This document shows positions 1 to 5,761 of a DNA stretch of 6,616 bases, one piece after another. A program made the position numbers and the translations under genes. The notes under the pieces are model-generated. The model saw only the letters and a program-made list of their open reading frames with translations. It was not told where the DNA came from and made no database searches. Numbering within the stretch: the first letter of the stretch is position 1; each line of letters begins with the position of its first letter. The stretch is from Methanobacteriota archaeon (GTDB lineage Archaea; Thermoplasmatota; Thermoplasmata; RBG-16-68-12): positions 1 through 6,616 of the forward strand of contig VBLS01000104.1 of NCBI GenBank assembly GCA_005878635.1, written 5' to 3'.

Positions 1-236
1 ACAGCGTCGTCAAGGGCTCCTACACCTTCGTCCCGACGGACATCTTCATCCCCGGCTGCCCGGTCCGACCGGAGGCCCTAATCGACGGATTCCTGAAACT
101 CAGCGCGAAGATCAAGGCCGAGCGGAGCGGTTGGGTCCGGACGAAGAAGGGCCGCCTCGTCAGCGCGCGGGAAGGCCAGCTGATGGACATGCAGAAGGGC
201 GAGTACACCTATGAAGTCCCGCAAGTCCGAAGCTGA
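1..236 (+). CDS. nuoB: NADH-quinone oxidoreductase (complex I) subunit B, C-terminal part
   Basis: The gene enters from the left edge with its first full codon at position 3, so only about the last 77 residues are visible. They contain the NuoB signature FIPGCPVRPEALIDG, whose cysteine is one of the four ligands of the terminal [4Fe-4S] cluster N2 in complex I. This subunit sits in the peripheral arm and passes electrons from the Fe-S chain to quinone. After the conserved helix there is a basic, charged tail of roughly 35 residues. The next gene, nuoI, starts inside this one with a 26-base overlap, so the two are probably translated in a coupled way. NuoB homologues also occur in group 4 membrane hydrogenases (Ech, Mbh), but the NuoI-like neighbour favours a complex I assignment. 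The family call is firm; the exact complex is less so. Confidence 0.9.
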   Translation, partial: SVVKGSYTFVPTDIFIPGCPVRPEALIDGFLKLSAKIKAERSGWVRTKKGRLVSAREGQLMDMQKGEYTYEVPQVRS

Positions 237-1050
237 GTCGCGGAAGAAGGTCGGCACGGTCGGCGGGATCGTCCGGCCGCTGATGGCGACGATCAAACAG
301 ACGCTCATCACGATGCCGGGGATCAACCGCCTCGTGCCGGGCGGTCGAAAGCCGGTCACTCATCTCTATCCCTACCAGAAGGTCGAACTTCCCCTCGCGT
401 ATCGGGGTCAGCACAGCATCGACTGGTTCAAGTGCATCGGTTGCGAGCTGTGCGCGAAGGTCTGTCCGAACGAGTGCATCTACTTCGAGTTCTACGAGGT
501 CGAGCCGACGTCGGAGTACCTTCACCCTAGCCGCGCGCAGCTCGACGAGATGAAGAAGACGATTCGCCGTCCGGCCGTGGACGTCGGCCACTGCCTCTTT
601 TGCGGGAACTGCATGGAGTACTGCCCGACGGACGCGTGGAACTTCACCCAAGAGTTCGAGCTGGCGGACTACGCCCGGGAGGACCTCTACTACAAAGCGG
701 ACGAACTCCGGATGCCGAAGGAAAACTCGGACAAGGAGATCGTCCTGATCAACCGCATTGGAGAGCACCCGATCCTCGAGGTCGACGTCTGCATCGGCTG
801 CCGGAAATGCGAGCGGGAATGTCCCACGCGTTGCATCGACATGCTCGACGGGCCGAACGACCGGAAGGGGAAACCGATCGTTATTCCCGAGTTCGACTAC
901 ACGAAGTGCATCGGCTGCCAGCAGTGCGTGGACGTCTGCCCCGTCGACTGTCTCCACATGGAGGAAATCGGGTACAAGGACCTCGAAGGTTTCTACCACA
1001 TCAACCTCCAAGGGGAAGTCAAGCTCCTCGAAGAGCAAGTCGAGAAGTGA
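211..1050 (+). CDS. nuoI: Complex I subunit I with an extra C-terminal two-cluster ferredoxin domain
   Basis: This is a 279-residue Fe-S subunit of the complex I peripheral arm. Residues 75-89 (CIGCELCAKVCP) and 128-139 (CLFCGNCMEYCP) are the two [4Fe-4S] motifs that carry clusters N6a/N6b in ordinary NuoI. The following FELADYAREDL stretch is also typical of NuoI. After about 55 residues come two more complete motifs: C194/C197/C200/C204 with C208, and C233/C236/C239/C243 with C247. The protein thus has four cluster sites and is longer than the usual two-cluster family member. The ATG chosen overlaps nuoB by 26 bases. A later in-frame ATG (codon 25) would remove part of the N-terminal helix expected in NuoI, so the earlier start is preferred although no strong ribosome binding site precedes it. 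No NADH-module gene (nuoE, F or G) is in view. The extra clusters could take electrons from ferredoxin; that role is inference. Confidence 0.92.
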   Translation: MKSRKSEAESRKKVGTVGGIVRPLMATIKQTLITMPGINRLVPGGRKPVTHLYPYQKVELPLAYRGQHSIDWFKCIGCELCAKVCPNECIYFEFYEVEPTSEYLHPSRAQLDEMKKTIRRPAVDVGHCLFCGNCMEYCPTDAWNFTQEFELADYAREDLYYKADELRMPKENSDKEIVLINRIGEHPILEVDVCIGCRKCERECPTRCIDMLDGPNDRKGKPIVIPEFDYTKCIGCQQCVDVCPVDCLHMEEIGYKDLEGFYHINLQGEVKLLEEQVEK

Positions 1051-1087
1051 CGGCGGCTCGAAGTGAGTCGATATTCCGATTGGAATT

Positions 1088-1101
1088 GCAAGGCTTTTAT
1101 C
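1088..1101 (+). promoter_or_regulatory. BRE/TATA-like promoter of the methionine synthase unit
   Basis: GCAAGG followed by CTTTTATC forms an archaeal BRE plus TATA-like box in the 99-base gap after nuoI. The box ends 49 bases before the ATG of the first MetE-like gene, so a transcript starting about 25 bases downstream would have a leader of about 25-29 bases. An inverted repeat, ATTCC-GATT-GGAAT, lies just upstream at 1073-1086 and could be an operator. This is by eye only. Confidence 0.5.
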
Positions 1102-1149
1102 CGAGCCGTCCTTCATGCGCTACCGATCGGATCGCCCGAGGACATTGAT

Positions 1150-2127
1150 ATGGTGAAGACGACTGTTGTCGGATCGTACCCGCGGATCGGTGACGCGTTC
1201 GAGGAACAGGCCCTGCGGAGGGGCCTGGCCCGTCTCGATCGGGGCGAAATCACCGAGGCGGACCTCCGGGCCGTGGAGCGAGACACGGTGAAGACCGTCC
1301 TCAAGGAGCAGAACGAGGCCGGGATCGACTTGGTCACCGACGGCCAGATTTCATGGTACGACAGCCAGAGTCACATCGCGGGCAAATTGGCGTCCATCGA
1401 GATCAACGGGCTCGTTCGATATTTCGACACGAACACGTACTATCGTCAACCCGTCGTCCGCGGGGCCGTCAGCCGAAAGGGACCTTTGATCGTCGACGAA
1501 TGGAAGTTCGCCCAGGGGAGCTCGAAGGCTCTCGTCAAAGCGGTTCTCACCGGGCCCGTGACCCTTGCTTCCCTTTCGCTGGACAAACACTACGGAAACA
1601 AGAAGGCGCTCGCCGGGGACCTCAGCTCGGCGATCGGGGAAGAGGTCGGAGACCTCGTGAAGGCTGGCGCGTCCCACATCCAGATTGACGAACCGATTTT
1701 GACCCAACGTCCCGCAGACTTGAGCCTCGTCTCCGAAAGCCTCGATCGCATCCGGGGGCACAAAGCGAAGGCGACTTTGACGCTCTTCACCTTCTTCGGG
1801 GACGTCGCAAGGATCTACCAGGATCTCCAGGATGTGCCCGCCGACATCCTTGGCCTCGATCTGGTCCAAGGGGCCGCGACGTGGCCCGTCCTCGCGAAAC
1901 ACGGATCGTCGAAGCCTCTCGTCCTCGGGGTGATCGACGCGCGGAACACGAAGGAGGAAGATCCCGTGGCGGTCGCAACGAAGGTGTCGCAACTCAAGTC
2001 GGCGGTGGACCTCAAAACCTCGTACCTTTCCCCGTCCAACGGCCTGGAGTTCCTCCCGCGAGACCGCGCGCGGAGGAAGTTGAGGATCCTCCACGAAGCG
2101 GCGCGGGTCGTCGGGGTGGCGGCTTGA
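1150..2127 (+). CDS. MetE-like single-barrel protein without zinc ligands
   Basis: A 325-residue member of the cobalamin-independent methionine synthase (MetE) superfamily, made of one TIM barrel. The family opening TTVVGSYPR is at residues 4-12 and the barrel motif QIDEP at 178-182. It is clearly paralogous to the next gene: both share GLVR...YY..P.V.G....GP..VD...FAQ in the same order. The metal site is absent. Where the partner has HTC this protein has FTF (residues 213-215), the glutamate ligand is Asp237, and the last cysteine is replaced in SPSNG (294-298). It therefore resembles the non-catalytic N-terminal half of double-barrel MetE, which also lacks zinc, and probably helps bind the methyl donor or the partner barrel. 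The ATG was chosen because family similarity begins at once after it; an upstream in-frame GTG at 1063 would add 29 unrelated residues spanning the promoter. A weak GAGG lies eight bases upstream. Confidence 0.85.
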   Translation: MVKTTVVGSYPRIGDAFEEQALRRGLARLDRGEITEADLRAVERDTVKTVLKEQNEAGIDLVTDGQISWYDSQSHIAGKLASIEINGLVRYFDTNTYYRQPVVRGAVSRKGPLIVDEWKFAQGSSKALVKAVLTGPVTLASLSLDKHYGNKKALAGDLSSAIGEEVGDLVKAGASHIQIDEPILTQRPADLSLVSESLDRIRGHKAKATLTLFTFFGDVARIYQDLQDVPADILGLDLVQGAATWPVLAKHGSSKPLVLGVIDARNTKEEDPVAVATKVSQLKSAVDLKTSYLSPSNGLEFLPRDRARRKLRILHEAARVVGVAA

Positions 2128-3095
2128 CGGCGCTCTTGACGACGAGCGTCGGCTCGTTCCCTAAACCGGAGTATCTGACCCGCGCGCGCACCAAGGCCGC
2201 GAAGGGAGAGCTCTCCTCCGACGCGCTGAGGGACCTGGAGCAGAAAGCGACGAGCGAGTGGATCCGGTTCCAGGAAGAAATCGGCATCGACATCCTCGTC
2301 GACGGGGAACAGTACCGCGGCGACATGGCGACGTACTTCGCGGAAAACCTCGGAGGGACGGAGATTTCGGGCCTGGTCCGTTCGTACGGGAACCGTTACT
2401 ACAAGAAACCGATTGTCGTCGGGGAGCTGAGGCGCCGTGGCCCGATCAGCGTCGATTGGTTTTCGTTCGCGCAATCCCAGACGGACCGGCCGGTCAAGGG
2501 AATGATCACAGGACCCTACACGATGATGGACTGGTCCTTCGACGAGTATTATGGATCCCGGACGGACGCCTGTCTCGCCTTCGCGAAGCTCCTCCACGAG
2601 GAGGCCGTCGCCCTCGAGGCCGCGGGGGCCAAGTACGTCCAGGTCGATGAGCCGGCCCTGTCGACCCGGTTCGACGAGCTCCCGCTCCTGGTCAAGGCGG
2701 TCGGCATCGTGACGAAGGGTCTCCGCGCGAGGACCGTCCTGCACACTTGCTACGGAAACTACAACGAGATTTTCGACTACTTCAACAAGCTCCCGGTCGA
2801 CCAGCTCGACCTCGAGATGTCGAACTCGGGGCTCGACCTCCTGGAACGGTTCAAGCGGGAGCCGCTGAAGAAGGAGATCGCCTTCGGCGTCGTGGACGTC
2901 CACAGCCACGTGATCGAGCCCGAGGCGCTGATCCGCGAGCGGATCGAGAAAGCCCTCACCATCTTCCAGCCGGACAAGTTGTTCATCGATCCGGACTGCG
3001 GCCTGAAGACGCGGAGCGTCGACGAGGCGCGGGACAAGCTGCGGAACATGGTCGCCGCGACGCACGCCGTCCGCCAGGCCCACGGACTAACCTAG
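2124..3095 (+). CDS. metE: Methionine synthase, cobalamin-independent type, catalytic barrel
   Basis: A 323-residue homologue of the MetE C-terminal domain, which transfers a methyl group to homocysteine to make methionine. Visible features are SVGSFPKPEYL at 8-18, QVDEPAL at 173-179, HTC at 207-209, E231 in LDLEMSN, and C292 in DPDCGLKTR. His207, Cys209, Glu231 and Cys292 have offsets +2, +24 and +85, exactly those of the E. coli zinc ligands His641, Cys643, Glu665 and Cys726, so the zinc and homocysteine site looks intact. The start is taken as TTG overlapping the upstream TGA (TTGA), with GGGGTGG just before it; reading further upstream gives only an arginine- and glycine-rich shadow of the previous gene. 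Archaeal core MetE proteins often use a methyl donor other than folylpolyglutamate, commonly a corrinoid; which donor is used here cannot be read from the sequence. Confidence 0.9.
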   Translation: MTALLTTSVGSFPKPEYLTRARTKAAKGELSSDALRDLEQKATSEWIRFQEEIGIDILVDGEQYRGDMATYFAENLGGTEISGLVRSYGNRYYKKPIVVGELRRRGPISVDWFSFAQSQTDRPVKGMITGPYTMMDWSFDEYYGSRTDACLAFAKLLHEEAVALEAAGAKYVQVDEPALSTRFDELPLLVKAVGIVTKGLRARTVLHTCYGNYNEIFDYFNKLPVDQLDLEMSNSGLDLLERFKREPLKKEIAFGVVDVHSHVIEPEALIRERIEKALTIFQPDKLFIDPDCGLKTRSVDEARDKLRNMVAATHAVRQAHGLT

Positions 3096-3130
3096 GACAA
3101 AGGTCAAGCCATCTGCCGACCATCAATGCA

Positions 3131-3136
3131 AGGAGG
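3131..3136 (+). promoter_or_regulatory. Strong Shine-Dalgarno site of the DUF2203 gene
   Basis: A perfect AGGAGG lies eight bases upstream of the ATG at 3145 and decides that start over an ATG at 3126 in another frame. No TATA-like box is evident in the 49-base gap after metE, which suggests readthrough from the methionine unit. Confidence 0.75.
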
Positions 3137-3144
3137 ACAGGACG

Positions 3145-3606
3145 ATGGGAGCGCCGGCCGACGTGCACCTGCACCGGGAAGCACCGTTGCGCCTCTTCAC
3201 GGAGGACGAGGCGAACGCCCTCCTCCCTCAGATGGAAGAGATTTTCCTCCGACTCGACCCGAAACTCGCCCGCCTGCGGGACCTCCGGGAGCTCGTCGAG
3301 GACTCGGAAGCCTACTACGGGGAGGGCCTCGCCGGTGCGCCCGCCGGCGACCGCGAATCCTATGCAGAGCTGCTGCAAGAGCAGGCGGATCTCGATCGGT
3401 CCGTCCAGGCGGACATCGAATCCGTGTTGGCCCTCGGCTGCGAGGTCAAGGACATCCATCGGGGCCTGGTCGATTTCCCCGCTCGCCTCGGGAACGAGGT
3501 CGTGTACCTGTGCTGGCAACGCGGGGAGGACCGGGTCGGATGGTGGCACACCCTCGGCGGAGGCTTCGCCGGGAGGAAGCCGCTCTCTCCCCAATCGGAA
3601 CGTTAA
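3145..3606 (+). CDS. DUF2203 family protein of unknown function
   Basis: A 153-residue soluble, acidic, mostly helical protein with no signal peptide or membrane segment. It shows the DUF2203 pattern: LFTEDEANALLP at residues 17-28, a long charged helical middle, LGCEVKDIHRGLVDFPA at 97-113, YLCWQRGED at 121-129, and WWHTLGGGFAGRKPL at 133-147. Length is about usual for the family. The conserved C99, C123, W124 and H135 could form a binding site, but no activity is established that I know of and none is claimed here. The gene starts 49 bases after metE with a strong ribosome binding site and is probably in the same transcript. Its stop codon overlaps a TATA-like stretch of the next gene. Confidence 0.85.
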   Translation: MGAPADVHLHREAPLRLFTEDEANALLPQMEEIFLRLDPKLARLRDLRELVEDSEAYYGEGLAGAPAGDRESYAELLQEQADLDRSVQADIESVLALGCEVKDIHRGLVDFPARLGNEVVYLCWQRGEDRVGWWHTLGGGFAGRKPLSPQSER

Positions 3607-3610
3607 TATC
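3598..3610 (+). promoter_or_regulatory. Possible promoter of the DUF59 gene
   Basis: GGAACGTTAATATC is a short AT-rich box straddling the stop codon of the DUF2203 gene, in an otherwise GC-rich stretch. It ends 35 bases before the next ATG, which would give a leader of only about 10-15 bases. The site is weakly supported because part of it is coding sequence. Confidence 0.35.
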
Positions 3611-3644
3611 CCGCGGCCCGCGTAGGACGGGTGAAGGCGAGCAT

Positions 3645-3950
3645 ATGGCCACGAAGGAAGACGTGATCGGCGTCCTGAGGAAGTGCTACGACCCGGAGAT
3701 CCCGATCAACATCTACGACCTGGGACTCGTCTACAACATCGACCTCAAGGACGAGGGGAAGGTCGACGTCAAGATGACGCTGACCGCCCCCGGATGCCCG
3801 GCCTCCGCGTACATCCATCAAGACGTGAAGCGGAAGCTCGAACAGCTCCAAGGCGTCAAGGAAGCGGTCGTGAACATCGTGTGGGACCCTCCGTGGACGC
3901 CCGAGATGATGTCCGAGACCGCGAAGAAGCAGTTCGGCTGGGGCATCTGA
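3645..3950 (+). CDS. MIP18/DUF59 (SufT-like) iron-sulfur cluster assembly protein
   Basis: A 101-residue single-domain protein of the MIP18/PaaD/DUF59 family. The signature DPEIPINIYDLGLVYNI is at residues 16-32 and MTLTAPGCPAS at 44-54, with the conserved cysteine at 51 and a second cysteine at 14. Members help mature or deliver Fe-S clusters to target proteins (SufT in bacteria, CIA2 in eukaryotes); PaaD is a related member of a phenylacetyl-CoA oxygenase system, and no paa gene is near. Length is normal for stand-alone members. The ATG is preceded by a purine-rich GAAGGCGAG stretch, a modest ribosome binding site. With an A-type carrier and sufB nearby and several Fe-S proteins around it, a role in cluster assembly is the most likely reading. 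The family call is firm; the exact client is unknown. Confidence 0.9.
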   Translation: MATKEDVIGVLRKCYDPEIPINIYDLGLVYNIDLKDEGKVDVKMTLTAPGCPASAYIHQDVKRKLEQLQGVKEAVVNIVWDPPWTPEMMSETAKKQFGWGI

Positions 3951-3983
3951 GTCGGCCGCCCCGATGCGACGTCGGCGCAAGTG

Positions 3984-3998
3984 GCAAATCTTGATATC
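3984..3998 (+). promoter_or_regulatory. BRE/TATA-like promoter of the rubredoxin-like/CCG pair
   Basis: GCAAAT followed by CTTGATATC closely resembles the box in front of the first MetE-like gene (GCAAGG CTTTTATC). It ends 49 bases before the TTG proposed as start of the next gene, the same spacing as at the other two boxes. This argues that the in-frame GTG at 3981, which lies inside or before the box, is not the start. Confidence 0.5.
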
Positions 3999-4046
3999 CC
4001 CTGCGCCGCTTTCAGAAATCCAGCGGATTCGGGGTGGCCGTACACC

Positions 4047-4565
4047 TTGACTTTGAAGGTTGGGAAGGACTCGGACGCCCTCGTGCGGGCCTTGGGGGCC
4101 GTGGTCGAGGGCCTGACGTTTTACGATCTCGCGAATGCCGCGGTGGCGGAGATGCGGGTCAAGGTCGCCTTCGAGGAGCTCGGCCGTCGCAAGAAGGAGC
4201 AGCTCGCCAAGCTCGAGGCGGTCGCCGGCCCGAACGCCGCCCACGCGGCGGTGATGCCCGGGATCTATCCGCTGGATGCAGTCGCGAAAGTCGAATGCTA
4301 CGTCTGCGGCTTCGTCGCGGACACGAAGGCGATGCCGAACCAGTGCCCGAGTTGCGGCGCCGCCCGGTACGCGTTCGAGAAGGAGATCGCCCTGACGAAG
4401 GCCTGGGAGATCGCCTCGGAGACGGAACGCCATTCCGCCGTCCTCTTTCGAGAGTCGGCCGCGCGCGCCGCCGGTCCGGCCCGGACCCTGCTCGAGGAGC
4501 TCGCGCGGGAAGACGAGGGCCAGGCGACCTTGGCGGACCGTCAGCTCGCGGAGCTGCGCACGTGA
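4047..4565 (+). CDS. Rubrerythrin-like helical protein with central rubredoxin-type knuckle
   Basis: A 172-residue protein with three parts. Residues 8-60 form a predicted helical hairpin with EGLTFYDLA and FEELGRRKKEQLAKL, patterned like a ferritin/rubrerythrin half. Residues 84-103 hold C84-x2-C87-x12-C100-x2-C103 in CYVCGF and CPSCGA, a rubredoxin-type site for Fe or Zn. Residues 120-170 form a second helical hairpin containing LLEELAREDEGQATL. In both halves the expected E-x-x-H metal pair is altered (K49/Q52 and D156/Q159), so a normal di-iron centre is unlikely. In classical rubrerythrin the rubredoxin domain is C-terminal; here it is in the middle. The start is uncertain: TTG 4047 has GGGGTGG (4031-4037) upstream and suits the promoter distance; TTG 4053 or GTG 3981 are alternatives. 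It may shuttle electrons to the CCG protein encoded 17 bases downstream. Confidence 0.75.
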   Translation: MTLKVGKDSDALVRALGAVVEGLTFYDLANAAVAEMRVKVAFEELGRRKKEQLAKLEAVAGPNAAHAAVMPGIYPLDAVAKVECYVCGFVADTKAMPNQCPSCGAARYAFEKEIALTKAWEIASETERHSAVLFRESAARAAGPARTLLEELAREDEGQATLADRQLAELRT

Positions 4566-4571
4566 TCGGGT

Positions 4572-4577
4572 AGGTGG
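4572..4577 (+). promoter_or_regulatory. Ribosome binding site selecting the GTG start of the CCG protein
   Basis: AGGTGG matches the archaeal anti-Shine-Dalgarno AGGTGA core and ends five bases before GTG 4583. An in-frame GTG at 4574 lies within this site, and an in-frame ATG at 4601 lacks a comparable one. Confidence 0.5.
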
Positions 4578-4582
4578 GTCGA

Positions 4583-5746
4583 GTGCCGCGGCTCACGAAG
4601 ATGCCTCCCATTCAGGAGGATGTCCACGCGTGTACGATGTGCGGGTACTGCGTCCCCGTGTGCCCGGCCTACCAGGAGGCCGGCTGGGAGGGCGCCTCGC
4701 CGCGCGGGCGCATCTTCGCCTTGCGGCAGTACGAGATGAGGGGACCCCTCGACCTGCTGCTCCGCCGCCACGTGAAGCCGGGCGAAGAGTTCGCCCGCAA
4801 CGAGTGGGAGTGCACCGGGTGCGGGGCCTGCGAGGAGGTCTGTCCCGTCGATATCCCGTTCGACCGCCTCTGGGACGACGTCAAGGCGTGGATGGTCTCG
4901 TCCGGATACGCGAGGCCAGAACTGGAACCATACCTGGCGAATGTCCGGGCCACCCACAACCTGTACGGCGAGCCGGCGGCGAATCGGGCCGCCTGGCTTC
5001 CGCCCGAGACGGTGCAGTCCCCGACGCCGGAAGTCATCTACTGGGTCGGCTGCGCCGCGAGTTACAAGAAACAGCAGATCGCCCGGGCGATGGTCAAGAT
5101 CCTGAACGCCGCGAAGGTCCCGTACCGGATCCTCGGCTCCGAGGAATGGTGCACCGGCGCGCCGCTCGCCCGGATGGGGTACGAGGACGTGACGAAGAAG
5201 GAGCTCATGCCGCACAACGTGCAGGCCGTCGAGGAGACCGGGGCCAAGGTCCTGGTCACGGCGTGCGCGGAGTGCTACCGGGCCTTCGCCCGGGACTACA
5301 AGCAATGGGGCGGGAACCCGCCCTTCAGCGTCTTCCACATCTCCCACTACGTCGAGAAACTGATCCGCGAAAAACGGATTGCCTTCACGAAGCCTCTCCC
5401 TCAAAAGGTCGCGTTCCACGACGCCTGCCACCTGTCTCGCGTCACGAAGGTCTACGAAGCACCTCGGCAGGCGCTCAAGTTCATCAAGGATCTGAAGGTC
5501 CTGGAGATCTTGCCGCACCATGAGGACGCCCTGTGTTCGGGGGCGGGCGGGGGTTTTCCCGCGGTATTCCCGGAGCAGGCGGCGCGCGTCGCCGAGCGAC
5601 GCCTCGATGCCGCCGAGGACACGGGCGCCCCGTCCCTCGTCACGACATGCCCGCACGCGGAGTTGCATTTCGAGGACGTCGCGTCGAAACGGAACATGGC
5701 CCTGAGCATCGTCGACCTGGCCGAGATGCTCGCGAACGCCCTGTGA
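4583..5746 (+). CDS. HdrD/GlpC-like iron-sulfur oxidoreductase with degenerate CCG domains
   Basis: A 387-residue cytosolic redox protein. The N-terminus has two [4Fe-4S] ferredoxin motifs: C17/C20/C23/C27 and C77/C80/C83/C87. Two cysteine-rich CCG domains follow. The first has C157 (YWVGC), C190-T-G in EWCTGAPL, and C228-x2-C231. The second has C282 (HDACH), C318-S-G in CSGAGGG, and C356-PH-A359. The order matches heterodisulfide reductase HdrD, GlpC and GlcF-type subunits, which move electrons between clusters and a thiol, quinone or flavin partner. In both CCG motifs the second cysteine is lost, and the last CxxC lacks one cysteine, so the special non-cubane clusters of HdrB may not form. 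No membrane segment is seen. The gene follows the rubredoxin-like gene by 17 bases with no promoter between, so the two likely form one transcript. The substrate is unknown. Starts at GTG 4574 or ATG 4601 are possible. Confidence 0.87.
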   Translation: MPRLTKMPPIQEDVHACTMCGYCVPVCPAYQEAGWEGASPRGRIFALRQYEMRGPLDLLLRRHVKPGEEFARNEWECTGCGACEEVCPVDIPFDRLWDDVKAWMVSSGYARPELEPYLANVRATHNLYGEPAANRAAWLPPETVQSPTPEVIYWVGCAASYKKQQIARAMVKILNAAKVPYRILGSEEWCTGAPLARMGYEDVTKKELMPHNVQAVEETGAKVLVTACAECYRAFARDYKQWGGNPPFSVFHISHYVEKLIREKRIAFTKPLPQKVAFHDACHLSRVTKVYEAPRQALKFIKDLKVLEILPHHEDALCSGAGGGFPAVFPEQAARVAERRLDAAEDTGAPSLVTTCPHAELHFEDVASKRNMALSIVDLAEMLANAL

Positions 5747-5761
5747 GGCGGCCGGTCCGAC

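Noticed and set aside
160..1116. A 318-codon minus-strand open frame opposite nuoI
   Set aside because: It is antisense to a gene with four intact cysteine motifs and shows no family signature.
1123..1130. CCGATCGG palindrome near the expected start of the methionine transcript
   Set aside because: An eight-base GC-rich palindrome is expected by chance in such DNA and nothing else supports a function.
1881..2123. N-terminal extension of the catalytic MetE barrel
   Set aside because: The extra 81 residues are an out-of-frame reading of the upstream gene, rich in Arg and Gly; MetE similarity begins right after TTG 2124.
1815..3083. A 422-codon open frame on the minus strand opposite the MetE genes
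   Set aside because: It is an antisense shadow of two strongly conserved plus-strand genes, common in GC-rich DNA; its translation is arginine- and leucine-rich with no recognisable motif.
3126..3644. Fusion of an Arg/Gly/Pro-rich segment to the DUF59 protein
   Set aside because: The upstream part is a +2 frame reading of the DUF2203 gene; the family domain starts at ATG 3645.
3981..4046. GTG 3981 as the start of the rubredoxin-like gene
   Set aside because: The segment contains the TATA-like box, has codons atypical for the neighbours (aat, ctt, aga, cca), and no ribosome binding site precedes it; it remains a possible alternative.
4541..5668. A 375-codon minus-strand open frame opposite the CCG protein gene
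   Set aside because: It is an antisense shadow; the plus strand encodes conserved ferredoxin and CCG domains.
5747..5761. A terminator between the convergent CCG and A-type carrier genes
   Set aside because: The gap is only 15 GC-rich bases with no T-run and no clear hairpin.
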